Made by a program: the position numbers and the translations under genes. The notes below the pieces were generated by a model that saw only the letters and a program-made list of their open reading frames with translations, ran no database searches and was not told where the DNA came from. Positions 29,917 to 42,717 of a stretch of DNA of 64,000 nucleotides are shown in pieces. The first letter of the stretch is position 1; each line of letters begins with the position of its first letter. Location of the stretch: contig JACKQL020000058.1 in assembly GCA_018296165.2 (NCBI GenBank), forward strand, positions 248,001 through 312,000, read 5' to 3'. The DNA comes from Termitomyces sp. T153. Lineage: Eukaryota; Basidiomycota; Agaricomycetes; Agaricales; Lyophyllaceae.

Positions 29917-30600
29917 CCATATTCTTAGTCAACACATATACAAATTCTCCTTCCTTGAAGGGGACTAATGTTCTTTTTCTGTTTGCATTTCTGGTTTGTT
30001 TCACATGAGCTGCTAGAATACAATCATGTGCATCCATTATTGCTGTTTTCAACCATTGTGTGAACACTCTAACACCCAGGTATTCATTCTTAGTTGCAGA
30101 ATTCCATACCATAGTGTGCAGCAATCTTCCATAGTTGAGAAAGAATGGTGAGTACCCTGTACTCTCAGATCTTGTTGTATTGATTGCAAATTCAATAGCA
30201 GGTAACTTAGCTACCCAATCCTTTTGATTAGGATTTATACACTGCCTTATCATCTGGACCATGGTTTGGTTTGCTTGTTCAGTCACTCCATCAGTTTTGG
30301 GGTGGTAAGAGCTAGACATCCTTAATTGAGTGCCTATTAACTTGTGTAGGTGTGACCAAAAAATGCTTGTGAAGTAGGAATCACAATCACTGACAATAGC
30401 TTTAGATAGACTGTGCAGCTTATATACCTTGGAGAATATAAGTTCAGCAATATTTCTTGCATTATAGTTTGTTTGGCTTGGTACCAGGTGTACCATGCCT
30501 GTTAGGTGATCACTTATTATGGTAAGTGAATTATATGTACCATTTCTATTCTTTGACTTGAGCAAAGGTCCTACAAAGTTTATGCCAATTACTTCCCATG
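29917..30600 (-). pseudogene. Chromovirus integrase core
   Basis: The text runs LLKSKNRNGTYNSLTIISDHLTGMVHLVPSQ, then ..KAIVSDCDSYFTSIFW, YHPKTDGVTEQANQTMVQMIR and KEGEFVYVLTKN. This is the DDE integrase core (SDCDSYFTS and the E in DGVTEQANQ are recognisable) of Ty3/gypsy elements, which inserts element cDNA into the genome. Catalytic residues appear retained, but the protein is truncated on both sides by stops and the pogo-like insertion. Confidence 0.8.
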
Positions 30601-31511
30601 GTTATATGGGAACTGGCAGGGGGTTCAGTTTGCCATATGGCTTATAGTTTGCAGGTTTGCTTTGTGCACAGGTAGTGCATGGTTCACAATATGAATGTAC
30701 ATCACCACTCATATTTCTCCACCACATGTGTTCATGCAGATAGGTTAGGGGTTTCAGGCATCAAGGTGAGCTAGCATCAAATGTGCTTCTGACATTGCAA
30801 TTTCCTGTACATTTTTGCCAGCTACCAAGATGGAGGCAATTCACAATACTTTCTTCCCATTGGTATTCAGGTATAATCATTTATCTTCAGTTCCTGTTCC
30901 AGACCCAGTTGTTTGTGTGCCAGAATTCAAATGGTAAGTTTTTTCTGCTCACTATCTTTGCCCTCCTTTTGTTGCTGAGGCCCTTTCAGCACAAAATGTT
31001 TAGATATCCAGGATGCAAACTCTTTTGACATCTCAGGATGCCCTGTTTCTGCTGAGTGGATTATCTTTTGTCTGTACACTCTCTTTGGCTTTGTGCTGCT
31101 GTTGGGTGTAGGCAGCACTGTTAGTGCCTGATCTGTTTGTCAATCAGTCTTGCTTAACTGCAAGAAATTGTCATTACTACTTGTTGGTAATTCTTTGCCT
31201 CTTGACATTATGTGGGAATTAGCACCTTTGGCCAAGAGCCCAGTGCCCTTGCCCTCCAATCCAACTAGTACTGACATTGAAATGAGGTGAGTTCCCATAG
31301 AATGATTATTTATGATATGTATACTCACTGTCAGCACAGACAGTACCAGACTCATTGCTTGAATAAAGCCATGATAAGGCATCCAACAGGATATTTTCAG
31401 CACCTGGTATGTATACTACTTCCAAATCAAATTCTGAAATTTTCTCAAGCCATCTTGCTTGTCATCCTGGAAGATTTTTTTGATTCATTGAATGAAGCAG
31501 TCCCTATCAAC

Positions 31512-31728
31512 TGTTGGGGATGGGCCGTTGTGTCACACAGCAATTCCAAGGTCTATAGATATTTTTTGAGCATACATTACATTACAACTATACATATATA
31601 TACAAATATAATACATTGTTCACATTATAAGTACCAACTGAAGTCATATTGTCAAATGACTATGTATAATAGCACCAATATAATATGTACCTAATTTTAT
31701 TGACAAAAAGACACATTGCTGGCCAACA
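31512..31728. repeat. Possible solo LTR (TGTTGG...CCAACA)
   Basis: A 217-bp AT-rich block begins TGTTGG and ends CCAACA, the 6-bp inverted termini of many LTRs. It abuts the truncated end of the chromovirus. The flanking 5-mers (TCAAC, ATCGT) do not match, so there is no target duplication and the call is weak. Confidence 0.3.
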
Positions 31729-33241
31729 ATCGTCAATTGCCTGTTGCAATGGCAAACTATAGACATAGATAGATGAAATAGTTAATATGTTAGACAAGTA
31801 CAATTGTCTGATCATTCACAATCTTGTTCAATACTGAGTTAAACTCATACTTCTTCATTAATACCCTAGGTACACAGTGTCAAACGATTATGTGCCATGC
31901 GCACCAGCTGTAAGAGTGTTCTTTGTAACTGTATGTAAATGCTTTGTCTAGATGTTGTTGTGTGTTGTTTGGGTATGTGTGGAATGCAGCAACCATACAG
32001 TTGTTGCAATCAAAGCCTTTTAACATGAGATGGTGAGACTTGCAGTCAAAGTGAGTGTAAGAACTTCAAAATAAAGAGTGAATGGATAGGAAGCTTGATT
32101 GGTTGCTGAATATATGTACCAAAAGACCAGAGTGACAACATTTGCCTGGGTTAAAACATCAAGATATCTCTCAGTCACTGCTTGAATGCCAAGTTCAGCC
32201 ATTTCTCACATATGGTGGCCACCCACTGACTTGATGGACATTTGAGGATGCCAACAGACAATAGTTGAGCATGGCAGGGAGGACATGGATAAGTTGTGAT
32301 GTCTGAAAGTAAAAGATACAATGAAAAAAACAGGCATAAATGTTCAGATGGTATGACACATGGTATAACAGACAACATATGTCTGTTACATGGAATACAT
32401 TTGTGAGATTGAGTCAAAGAGTGGAACGTAGGTGTAAGCAGACATACCTTCAAATTTCACAGTGTATATCAATTTTTGTTAAATACACTGTTTGTTTTCG
32501 TGAAGAAAATTGCTGACATAGTAGATTTACAGCTGCATAGGAAAAGGACATAGTCAACATGAACAGAAAATATCTTCAGCTCTATGGTTGCAACAATTAT
32601 GTAAGCACCAAGTATTTGCACCATGTACAAGGTAGACTATCCCTCAAAGACAAGGTAAAACCAAGGTCAAGTAATAGAGTCTCTGAAGGCATAGAATGAC
32701 AGACTCCCTCTTACCAGGAGTGATAGCACTAAGGATTGCTACAGCACATTGAACTTGAAGACTTAGATAGTAGCATTAATGGATACACAGCAGCATATCA
32801 AACTGGAAAACCAAAACAGTAGCATTTAGAGATACTTCCCTATGTAATCCATTTTCTAGATACCCAATTGCAGTATACCAAGAACAAAGAAAAATTCCAT
32901 GATTGATTCCACCAAAGAGAACAAGCAACCCCAGGATTTAACAAAACATGGGCCAGGTACCCTTCATGGTGATAACAGGAAATTACACTCTCTTATACAA
33001 TTGCAAAAGAGGATTGAAAAGGTGAGATGAACAAAAGCAACTGGTAGTGAAGTGGAGGATGAAGAGTTGTGACTAGTGTCCAGATGTCAAAACCCAGTAC
33101 ATGAGTTCACACAAGTGTAATTACATAAACAGCTGCTGGAGCAACAGATTACAAATTGATCAAACTTTTGATTATTTTATATACACATGACACATAGATT
33201 CAATCTGCTCTTATGTACACCGCAATAGTCGAACTTTTTGC
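31729..33241. other. CpG-poor transposon-derived DNA
   Basis: No long frame. A minus-strand frame at 32453-32175 has a C-x2-C...C cluster (YPCPPCHAQLLSVGILKCPSSQ), loosely like the zinc clusters at the N-terminus of KDZ transposases, but no transposase core follows. The 3' terminus of the downstream Helitron (CTRR with a hairpin) should lie in or before this stretch; I could not identify it. Confidence 0.35.
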
Positions 33242-34105
33242 TCAGCATATTAACAAGTCCATACATTCTACAGAGTATGTTTCTTTGCACATTTGGTAAC
33301 CCATTATTAGACTGTCATGGAACCATGACTTACCATCATTTGATATGAATCTACTTGTGAAGTGATTATCCCTGTAATAAATGACACCTTTTATTTTATA
33401 CTTGTATAATCTAGCATTATCCACAGCATGGATATCAATTGCATCATTTATCTGCACAGATACAGACAAAACATTGAAATATAATATATGTAGCACATGC
33501 ATGAATTGGAACACCCTGACCAATTCACGACCACATTCCCAGCATTGTGATGCAGTATGCAACCAGAACCTTTCCATATGATCCTTGATCAATTGACGCT
33601 CTGATGTTAGCACAATCATGCAGGACTTCAACTGCGCTTGCTGATGGCACCTTATGTGCTGTTCTGGACATGTTGTTAATGAATCCAATATGACTTCTTT
33701 GTTCATAGATAGTTCACTGACTAATGCATGTATGGACATATATTCTCCAAAAGGAAACACAGAATGGTTTTTGGAGTTGAGAGTAGTTCTCAGCCATTCT
33801 CTGCATTCCTCAAGTGCTTTGTGATCTCCAGGACTAATTTTTGAGAATTCTTTCACAAGATGTTTACACATATATGGGCTTATATTACCCATATTACGAG
33901 ACCATTCTGCAGGATCTTCCATAAACAGGTTGAACAGTATTGAGATGATGGAGTCATATGTGTAGCTGTTCATCTTCCAATTACAGGCAAATGGGACACA
34001 GGATGCATAGGGTAATGGGGAGGAAGCCTCTGTACTATTATTACATTCTAGAGGTTTGACCTGATATTCCAAAGATATCTTTGCACCTTGAGTGGGTACA
34101 AACAC
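33242..34105 (-). pseudogene. Ubiquitin-protease-like domain at the Helitron C-terminus
   Basis: A 287-codon piece. Its N-terminal block FACNWKMNSYTYDSIISILFN resembles the Cys box of C19 (USP) peptidases, but the expected cysteine after NS is tyrosine. The C-terminal block IKGVIYYRDNHFTSRFISNDGKSWFHD resembles the His box (H in NHF, W.HD). In fungal Helitrons such cysteine-protease-like domains are often fused or adjacent to RepHel. With Cys changed it should be inactive. The assignment rests on these two motif blocks only. Confidence 0.55.
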
Positions 34106-34295
34106 ACTACTAGACTAGATATGTGGCTTAGGTGATTTTTGATTGGATGCTATTTGCCATGGAATATCTATAAATCCCAGAGCATCAAAAGGATCAGTTT
34201 TTGACCAGCAGAGCACAGGATGCAAATTAGGAGGCAAATAAGATTTGCTCTTGCACTTATGGAAAGAACTTATCAAGCCCAAATGCCTGGGTGCA

Positions 34296-35830
34296 TCATG
34301 CAGTCCTTTTGGTAATTTTCCTATGTATTGCAGGTGGTGTTATTTCATCAAGAAGCTCTAGTTCCCTGAATTCTTGCTGTAGTGCCCTGCTAGCTTTACC
34401 TTGAATCATGTACCTGTCAAATTCTCTTATAATAATAGTGCCATCTGCTGTGGTGCTTTGAGACAGAGCAGTATAGTATGCCTGATGTGATTGACATTTG
34501 AACAGATCTACTGGATTAAATGGTCTAGTCTTACCTTGGCTTGCATAATTCGTTATAGCATAGTTTACAAGGACTTCAACCTGTGACCTTGATATACAAA
34601 TTCTTTGATCATTTGGTAAACAGCATTCTGTAGACATGGGTGTTTGAGTAACAGGAACAACATTTTCAGGCAAACCTTTGATCTGCACAGTGTGAGGCAG
34701 GTTCTGAAGCTTCACAAAAAGTGTATCTAGCATACATTGACCTGATGAACCAACACAGGACTTCCATCTATATAGATGACCTTCTTGACCATTTGTGATG
34801 CATAACTCCATTGCCAAATTCATTTTTATTATGATGGGTAACCTGATACATAAAGATAACTTACCAGCAATTTGATTGGTTGTGAATGAAGGAGGTTGTT
34901 TCCATATTTCTTTTTGAATGGATGGTGGAACACTTTTTGACTTACCAGTATGACCCTTAATTTTTGGCATCCCATTTACATTGTCATCCTGTTTATCAGA
35001 AATAGTATCTTCACTGAAAAAATCTATGAGTTGCTGCCCACTTTCTAATGCAAAACAAGAGCTTCTAAGCATGTTGATTGCATCCTTATCAATGTTATGG
35101 GCAGTGATAATTGAGACATTATGGGATACAGGATCAATTAAACTAATATTAGTGTTTGAAGACACACAACATGATTGCAGGAATCATATGTCATCATTTG
35201 TGCATGTGCAATATCTCATGTTGATCAAAGAAGTCCTCAGTGCTTTATCTTCATCTGATTGTGCCATTTGTCTCATATTTTGGTGCAATATAACCATGGT
35301 GGTGACCTGGTGCCATACAGCTTTACCCAATGCTGCCTGCTGATCTTTGATATTAGACAATCTGATACAGACTTTACAACTGTATGTGCAAAATCACCTG
35401 CAAATACCATGTTCATTCTGCTAAATGGCAGATGAGGTTTTCTATTTATTTGAGACAAACACGCTGATATGCAATACATATCAGTACATGATAATATTGA
35501 GACTTTATCAAAGAATATGTACTCCACTCCTATCAGGCAACTCTTGACTTGTGCAACCTGCATTTGAGAATCTCTGGTCAATTTGTTAGTCCCAAACAAA
35601 TAATGATATGTTGACCCTCCCAGGAGAGAGGCCACCATTCCCATAGGTGCTACAATAGCAAGCTGATGGGACTTCTGTCAAGCATCAAAGTAATGTTTCA
35701 AGGCTTTCAATACTTGAGTTTTCCCAGTACCCCCTATCCCTCCCATATACATCTTAAGCTGTTCTGAGTTGCAGGCCACCGCATGATGAGCTACTATTCA
35801 AAAGGCTCTTGTCTGCTCTTTGTTCAGACA
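34296..35830 (-). pseudogene. Helitron 2 Pif1-type helicase
   Basis: Walker A is intact (MGGIGGTGKTQVLKAL, ~35740). GMVASLLGGSTYHYLFG and the Walker B segment VEYIFFDKVSIL follow. The expected DE is DK, which should abolish ATP hydrolysis. MNMVFAGDFAHTV follows at ~35400. After frame breaks, the C-terminal helicase part (LPIIIKMNLAMELCITNGQEG, NYAITNYASQGKT) occupies 35165-34296. In-frame TGA codons lie just before and after Walker A. The enzyme would unwind the displaced strand during Helitron transposition. Confidence 0.8.
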
Positions 35831-35983
35831 GAAGTCATAGACAATGTTGTGAATGGCTGGTTCCCATACTAGATCTACTGTTTTTGAATACAGGTATGAT
35901 CAATCCACCACCTCTACAGTTCCAGGCACATCCAAGCATTGTTGGTTGGTGTATATTGTTCCCTGTGATGGAATAGAAGACTG

Positions 35984-36487
35984 TCATTTGCTTAATAGAG
36001 ATGATCTGGTTTTGTTTACTTTATGCCTCCAATATGCTCCAGGCTGATCTGATATGTTGGGAGAATGATCATTTACCACTTCAAATGTTTGACCCATTAA
36101 TGGTTTATTCCACTGAAGGCCATTCATAGTTATTGTCATATGAGCTATATCACCCCTTTGCCTGAGTTCACATTTACCTATGTCCTTGTTGAAATTTAAA
36201 TGTATTCCATAGTCTTTTGCACAAATCTCTTCCATTTCATCTACCTGATCCAATGGCTGAATATCAGATATGTCTTTTGTGTCAAACCCCAGAAATGCCA
36301 TACCATCTGACTTCATCTGGGCATAAAAATCATCATGGGCATCCATGCATTTGTACTTAATATTCATATTACTCATTGAAGTACATTGAGCATGTGAAAA
36401 ACCATACTCTGAAAAGGCTGTATCCCAAGTAGTATCTTTACTCCTGAGACCAGTGCCTGAACACCATGGCTTAAATAAAGTCAACAT
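35984..36487 (-). pseudogene. Helitron 2 inter-domain linker
   Basis: A 167-codon minus-strand piece between Rep and helicase (LFKPWCSGTGLRSKDTTWDTAF, FYAQMKSD, WRHKVNKTR). In Helitrons this stretch connects the two enzymes and has no catalytic motif. It is bounded by stops on both sides. Confidence 0.55.
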
Positions 36488-36655
36488 AGTAAGACAGTAC
36501 TCTTCTCTTTCACCTTGATCATGTCAAGGCAAATTAGCACCTATGAAGTTGGGTACTTGTTTTTGATGAGGTGGATGCACTATGGTTCCATGAGTGTCTG
36601 CTAATGGATGATGTTCTGTGAAATGGAATGTCACAACAGACAGATGCCAGAAAGA

Positions 36656-38389
36656 TCATTTTTTGCATTCATCATCAGAATTATTTTTATATTTTTTAAA
36701 TCTTTTTGACAAGGCAACACGTTCACATCTAGCTGACCATTCATACAAGAACATGTCTTCTATTTCCCTACATTGATAAATGTAGTCAAATACAGAAGAC
36801 AAACCAATAATGCATCTCCATTTCTTGAATATAGCAATCTTGTCAGAACAATATGGATCTTGCATAGATGGTTCTTCATCTGACCAAGCATGTTTAGCTT
36901 CCCATACAAAACTAGGCCAGTGTATGTTAATGAATGAATGATCTGTATAATGATCTGGGTGTCCCAAGAGATACATACACATCATAGGTGAACCCATCTC
37001 AGATTTAGCACTAAGGACATTGGTTATTTTAGTCATGAGGGATCTTGCCTTTTCATGTAAAGGGAGTGGACCATTTACAATCTCCTGATTTTTTGAAAGA
37101 ATAGTTCTAACCACTTCAAATGCAGTGTACATTTTAAGGGACATCTTGGTGATGTATTTTGTAATGTCAAGTAACACTCCCTTAACAGCTGTACCTGAGA
37201 AAAGACTAGTGACATCTGTGTTGCATCGAAACAGGTAAGTCAGCACTAGTGTACCCATCATAGGATCAACTTCTGTTTGTTTGAACAGCTGCTTTGGAAA
37301 ATGAGCCTTACATTTACCCCACTTGTTATCCATACAGCCTTTATATTCCTTGCATTTTTTCTTTGTTCCATCCAGTGTACCACAAGTGTGAACATTACAA
37401 CAAAAAATGAGATTGTCCACTGTGTAAAAGAAATGCTTCCACCAATTGCACATCTCTCTACACCTGACACAAGTAGGTTCAACATTGCAACTATCCATGT
37501 ATCCATTATCTATGCCTTAACTATTATTATCCATGTCTCAACTATCTGTGTATTCACTATTTTGATGGTTTACAGTGGTACAGTCTGTATCAGTACCACA
37601 TTGACATTGAGATGGGGGTGGATCCAGCATTGATTTTGTAGGGTCAATATAACCAGGTGTAGTCTTTGATGATTTGATATTATTTGCTACATTGTCCATT
37701 GAACCTGTAGTAAAGTCCCCTGTGAAGGATGCTTCAAGATACTCCACTAGAGCCTTTTGAAAGGAAGAGTCCAGATCCATTATTCTGTGTCTTGCTTCTT
37801 CCAGTGATAAACTACTGCACAGCCATAGCAGCATATGCAAATGCAATGTCATCTGTCCTTACTGTTTGACTGTACTATAATAAGCAGATGTGTTTCCATA
37901 CAGTCCCTGTCTATCTGCACCTACTCTGAGTACATGTTTTATAAATGCAGTAACCATAAAATGAAAGAAACAAGCACTCACCACAGGATTTTGAGCAATT
38001 AACTGATAGGCCTTGTTGGAAGACACAGGAATGGAAGGGTGGAAGGATATGCCTGTATCTGCATAATATAAGCAAATAGGATGTTGTACATTGATAGGCA
38101 ATAGAGTAATAAACCATGAAGGTGCACCTTTTTCAATGACTAGAGACCATATTTCATTCCACATATGTTTTTTTGAAATTGGTGCACCCTCTACCTGACC
38201 AGACACTGCATCTAAATCATTTATTGCCTTGAAACATGCATGCTCTTCATTGGTACCTGGCTTGACAAGTTCTCCTTTAGCCATCCACTCAGCTACATTT
38301 TTTAAGACATTAGGATTGAGGCTGACTATACATTCTGCAATCTGACTGAAATTATTATGTTCAATGGCTAGAAACCCACCAGTTGTCAC
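36656..38389 (-). pseudogene. Helitron 2 Rep nuclease (HUH) domain
   Basis: The Helitron-like N domain (GAPSWFITLLPINVQHPICLY, AFIKHVLRVG, GLYGNTSAYYSTVKQ) leads to the HUH motif LHLHMLLW at about 37842, the metal-binding centre of the rolling-circle nuclease. Further on, LFRCNTDVTSLFSGTAVKGV is followed by LDITKYITK near 37150. Relatives usually have a first tyrosine (SYITDYITK), which is aspartate here, leaving only the second tyrosine. Stops at 37858 and 37537 split the domain. It is inactive. Confidence 0.75.
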
Positions 38390-38392
38390 TGC

Positions 38393-40055
38393 TCACACCT
38401 GGTCATGACTGAATGCAGCAAAGGGAAATTCAACATCCCTTTGAAATTGCTTGTCATGGTACATCAAAAGTCTAGATTTATGAGCCTTGACAGATATTTT
38501 AGAGTTTCCACATCCAGGACCACCAAGCCTATAAGGAAACAGCCACAGAAACATTTGAGGGTAAATTGACAGGTCTTTCATCCAATTAACTGGATAGGAA
38601 GAATGACCTACAGCCAAAGCCTTGCCATTAGATTCCCAATGTTTCAACACAATACCCTTGAGTTCATCCTTTGTTTTGGCTGACAACTCCTCCCCAGTCA
38701 ATCCATGCACTATGAACAGGCATTCCCCTGCATTGACAACTCCTTCAACAGTATGTACAGCAGGATCAACCATGTTTGCTTCATCTAGTGACTGTCAATA
38801 CACTATGCTTAGGAGGCGCAGACTCCAAATAGCTATCTAAGTTCATGTCAGATATTTTGACATCAATATAGGCTGTGTGATTTAGTTTAAGCCATTCCAA
38901 GGCTTCCCTCACAGAATTTTGATGTACAAGCAATGGTAAACATTTAAGTTCCTCCTCTGTAGATTGACAAGGACCAGTGAACAATATTGCCAACACATTG
39001 TCCATGTCTGTCCTGAGAGGGGGAAGCATATCATAGACCTTTTCTACAGGTGATTCAAAAGCTATCAAATGAGCCTTCATCTGTTTAAGGCCAGAAGACA
39101 ACACATGTGCATAATACAGGGATTTGCAGATCTTTGCTACAAGTAGTTGCTCAACCCAGTTAAGATCCCTTAGAACATCTGGTATAGGACCTATCCAAAA
39201 GCCATTGGCAAGTGCATATTTTGGCATTTCACCCTTCAGTAATGATGATCTACAGTCCAAACACACTGAGTTGCATGTGTGATCAATAACTGGACTGCTT
39301 AATTCCCATATACATTCTGACATCAACTTTTTCTCAACTCTGGTAACACCTTTGATGCACAATACACTGAACAACCTTTTCAGACCTTTCATTGGCTTCA
39401 TATTTCTTAAGGAATGTAACATTCTACATACTGCACACCCTGCTTCCTCAATATTTTTTGGACTTGAAGAGTCACAGAAGTCTCTTATAATTTGAGCTGT
39501 CAATTTGCAAGTAAGAGGGGCTGGGGGAAAGTTGATGGTATTGTTAATACAGGGAACATTATACTGAAGCTCCACTGGTTTCACCTTTTTGCAAGCAACT
39601 GCATGCCTTTGAGTATTCCTGAACTGAGGACTAAGTTCAGCCTTTAAAACTGTCATATTGCCATGACATATTGGGCAGCTGTGATGTGCAAAAGCAGTGA
39701 AAGTGTCTGATTTACAGAAAGATTTAGAAAGAACAATACCATGATGTCAAGCAATGGTACATATTTGGCACACTGTAAGATGCTGGGCTAGGGTAGATAG
39801 CAGAATTTTGGCATGTATATTTTCTGAAGAAATAGGATAGCCTATGATGCCTATCTCATTGACATGATCAACAAATTTGTACATGTATTGACCATTGGCC
39901 TCAGCGGTGTTGTGGAATAAATGTTCCTCAACATCAGCAAAAGAAAAAACATAATGTTTACCACCTCCATGCAGTGCAGTAGTTTTCTTTGATAGATGCT
40001 TACTGTTACAACTTTGTTCACTTGTGACCCCTGAAGGATAGACAGGTTTTAGCAA
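38393..40055 (-). pseudogene. Helitron 2 N-terminal region (DUF6570-like)
   Basis: Pieces at 40055-39747, 39656-38781 and 38773-38393. The middle piece has a cysteine pair (NSVCLDCRSSLLKGEMPKYALANGFWIGPIPDVL) and VEQLLVAKICKSLYYAHVL, the text typical of the DUF6570 segment preceding Rep in fungal Helitron proteins. The third piece (FPYRLGGPGCG) leads into the Rep domain. Each junction is a stop or frameshift. Confidence 0.7.
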
Positions 40056-40282
40056 GGTGGTATGTTCAGTGCATTGGCTACAGTTATGTGCAGCAAAAAT
40101 GTAATCAACAAAAGTTTACCAGAGTATTTGGGTGATGACAACTTGAGACAGGAAACCATCATTCTTAGAATCAATGAAGTTTCAATGCTGGGCCAAGCAG
40201 GTGGAGCAACATATCCATTTAACAAACATTGTGCAACAAACACAGGAGAACATATGTTGTCATGAATGATGCAACAATTCAT

Positions 40283-41915
40283 AAGTAGACCATGTCTGTG
40301 TCAGCAATGGAGAGCAAGAAAGTTGTGGCATGATAATAAATACCTCATCATGCATATTTCCAACCACAGTACCAGAATGGGTGAACACTCAAGTGACAAA
40401 GACCGACACAAATAAACCCATAGAGAATAATACTCTTTGAGCATACGAGATAGTAGGCTGTAATACACATAGATATGACTATCATTTGAGCATTGCTCAT
40501 ATTGAACAATAGTGCATCGCTCTTTGGTAGGTTTGGAGCATTGCTCTATGACAATAGCTGATCCTTGACAAACACAAGGACTGACATCCATGACCTTGTT
40601 GAAGTAATGGCAGGAAGCATCTTTTATTGGACTTAAATAAATAACAATAATGTCAAACAAGAACGGGGACAGACAACAATATCAACACTCATGAATCACA
40701 TGATATAATGTGTGAGTACTTAAGTACCAATAACAACAATTGGAACAAAAGAAATACTCCACACACTGAGAGTCTAATGATGGCAAAAAGTCAACTGAGG
40801 ATAGTATTATGTAAACAATTACTGCAGCAATGAATGATGTAAGCCTCTTAATTAAGCAAGTATTACATAAACTGCAGATACAGCAATGCCTTACATAATA
40901 GAGCTAAGGCAGCAACATGGAATGGTACTTATGATCATCACTGGCCAGATCAGACTAATGAATTCCAATTGAGTGATCATAAGTATATTATTAGCATGTA
41001 TGATAAATGACAGCTCAAATTAACAAATGTGGCATTTTTTAGATGGGGGCTTATCAGTGTGGGTTTGAAGGTCAGGTGTTGGCTCAGTGTCAGAATCCTC
41101 ATCAGAGTATGGAGCAAGAGTGGGCAATTCAGGGGGTGTATCACTGACGTATCCATCTTCTGGACAATAATCTACTTCTGCATGTTCCTTGTCTGTGTAA
41201 CACACCCAGCCATGCATTTCATTTTCAAAAGAGGGTCAAGCTCAAAATGTTTTAAGGGTAAGGCCAAGTCAAGTCGCTACCTTACAGTCCCCCCATACAT
41301 GACCATCAAGATATGGGAAGGCTAAGAAAGACAAGATATCAACAGTTCAGCAAAGATGAAAGGGAAAAGGTACACAGGATGATGAATGTACAGAAATTAA
41401 CAGGTTCAACCTTACAAATAGTGTATGTTTCACCTGGCTATGTGAAGGACAACATCTTGTTAGATGTTCACCAGAGAACATGTCAGAAAGTGAAATACAG
41501 TTATATACAAGCCATCCAGGTCCTTCTTGTAGGGTAGCTTGAATATCTATGTGCATGGAGAATGGAGGCAGGTTGACATCATCACTATGAATATGACTTG
41601 TCCAGGCCATCTTTTTGTAGTGTATCAGGACACAGGCTTGATGAGCCAAGAATCCCAAGTAGACAGTGTTGAGTGCATCTATCCCTATAAGTACACCATT
41701 CTTCCCTTCTAGTGCATGAGACAAGAAAAACCAGTACATCAATCATTGAGCACAAGTGCAATTCTTGATAGATGATTCAAATGCTTGCATGTCTCAGCTA
41801 TCCACAAATGACCATCCTGATAGACCACTGTACAGCTTGAAGTAGATGTACAGGTACAACAATGCCAACACACCACTCCACATGGAGAAATCTGGCAGAT
41901 GGGAACTATTATATT
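40283..41915. other. CpG-poor debris between Helitron 2 and the JmjC gene
   Basis: Minus-strand frames at 40660-40301, 41217-41020 (acidic, proline-rich: YCPEDGYVSDTPPELPTL) and 41742-41347 show no known domain. The last two may be 3' exons of the JmjC gene. An (AAAAT)n microsatellite lies at about 41945-41968. Confidence 0.35.
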
Positions 41916-42717
41916 CTACACACACCAGAATATAAATAGAGGTAAAAAATAAAATAAAATAAAATAAATCAAATGATGCTTACCATTTTCATCTGTTGAG
42001 TCCACAAAAGCAAGAACATAGAAAGTTAACATCCACATTAGGATGTCATGTGAGGCCCAGCCATGATCCATATTTGAAACTGTGTTGGATGCAATGAAAT
42101 GATGAAAAATGCTGACTATGGAGTCAGGCAGAGTCATGATGCAATAAAAATGCCCACCCCACATATACAAGGTTTGGAAGTGACTACTGCATATGGAAGA
42201 TTTGGACGCATGATACTGGATAATTGTCAGAAAGGATGATATGTAAAATAATAAAATATAGAAGATGCATCATTGTTCCTGGCTCCAGAACAAGCAAGTC
42301 TATGTTTCATTTCTCAGCCTTTGGTTTCCTCAATGTGAAATTGTTAACAAAAAGCTCCCAAGAAGCAAAATCCCTGTAGTCACTGGATTTAGGCATCACA
42401 ATAAACCAAAGCTTAATACCTGTCTTGACCAGCAGGAAAGTTCCAAATCCATTGGAGTCTATGTGCCAATAATGATGAGTATTTGCAGTTGAAGCTATCC
42501 CCCAATGCATGTTGGAGATCAGGTAGAAATTGCCACTCTTGCAGTAACTATGTCCTTGTACCTTGTTCCAGGCAGCCAGATCACTAGAAAAGGGAGGCAA
42601 GGGAAACATTTCAACAGACCTAGGCAAGTTAAGAGCACTTAGAGCTCTGAGGTATGAAGCCTCAAGAGAGCAAATGAGATCCTTGGGAGTATCCTTTCTC
42701 AACCAATCAGTGCCCAA
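41916..42717 (-). pseudogene. JmjC-type Fe(II)/2-oxoglutarate oxygenase core
   Basis: Exon 42717-42307 contains HWGIASTANTHHYWHIDSNG, FGTFLLVKTGIKLWFIVMPK. The HxD (HID), followed by G.K.W...P, is the metal-binding half of the JmjC fold. A short exon near 42210 reads IMRPNLPYAVV, where relatives carry RPNTPH; here the distal metal-binding histidine is tyrosine. Exon 42170-41916 (YMWGGHFYCIMTLPDSIVSIFHHF) is the conserved C-terminal part of this agaricomycete JmjC family. Such enzymes hydroxylate or demethylate proteins, often histones, but the substrate of this family is unknown. Intron borders were not all resolved. The His-to-Tyr change and CpG depletion suggest decay. Confidence 0.6.

Larger units (their letters stand above)
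28490..31511 (-). mobile_element. Truncated Ty3/gypsy chromovirus, interrupted
   Basis: Minus-strand order: the end of RNase H (WLEKISEFDLEVVYIPGAEN, ~31470-31390), an integrase zinc-binding segment (MWWRNMSGDVHSYCEPC, ~30720), the integrase core (30600-29917), then C-terminal and chromodomain text (28975-28490). A pogo-like element splits it at 29027-29916. The element lacks gag, protease and RT, and no LTR flanks were found. Stops occur, for example TGA at about 29009 just past the insertion, where relatives have an arginine codon. It is dead and CpG-depleted. Confidence 0.8.
33242..40282 (-). mobile_element. Helitron 2 (RepHel element with extra C-terminal domain)
   Basis: Minus-strand gene pieces in order are an N-terminal region (40055-38393), Helitron-like and HUH Rep domains (38389-36656), a linker (36487-35984), a Pif1 helicase (35830-34296) and a ubiquitin-protease-like C-terminus (34105-33242). 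This is the architecture of fungal Helitron RepHel proteins, which nick and replicate the element by a rolling circle. Stops and frameshifts break it into at least nine pieces, CpG is depleted, and key residues are altered. The terminal TC and CTRR signals were not located, so the borders are the limits of coding similarity. Confidence 0.85.

Noticed and set aside
31512..31728. Solo LTR as a firm call
   Set aside because: The termini fit but there is no target duplication and no homologous internal region; kept only as a low-confidence feature.
32175..32453. Possible KDZ transposase zinc cluster
   Set aside because: Only a C-x2-C...C spacing is suggestive; no KDZ core or second cluster follows, so it was not called.
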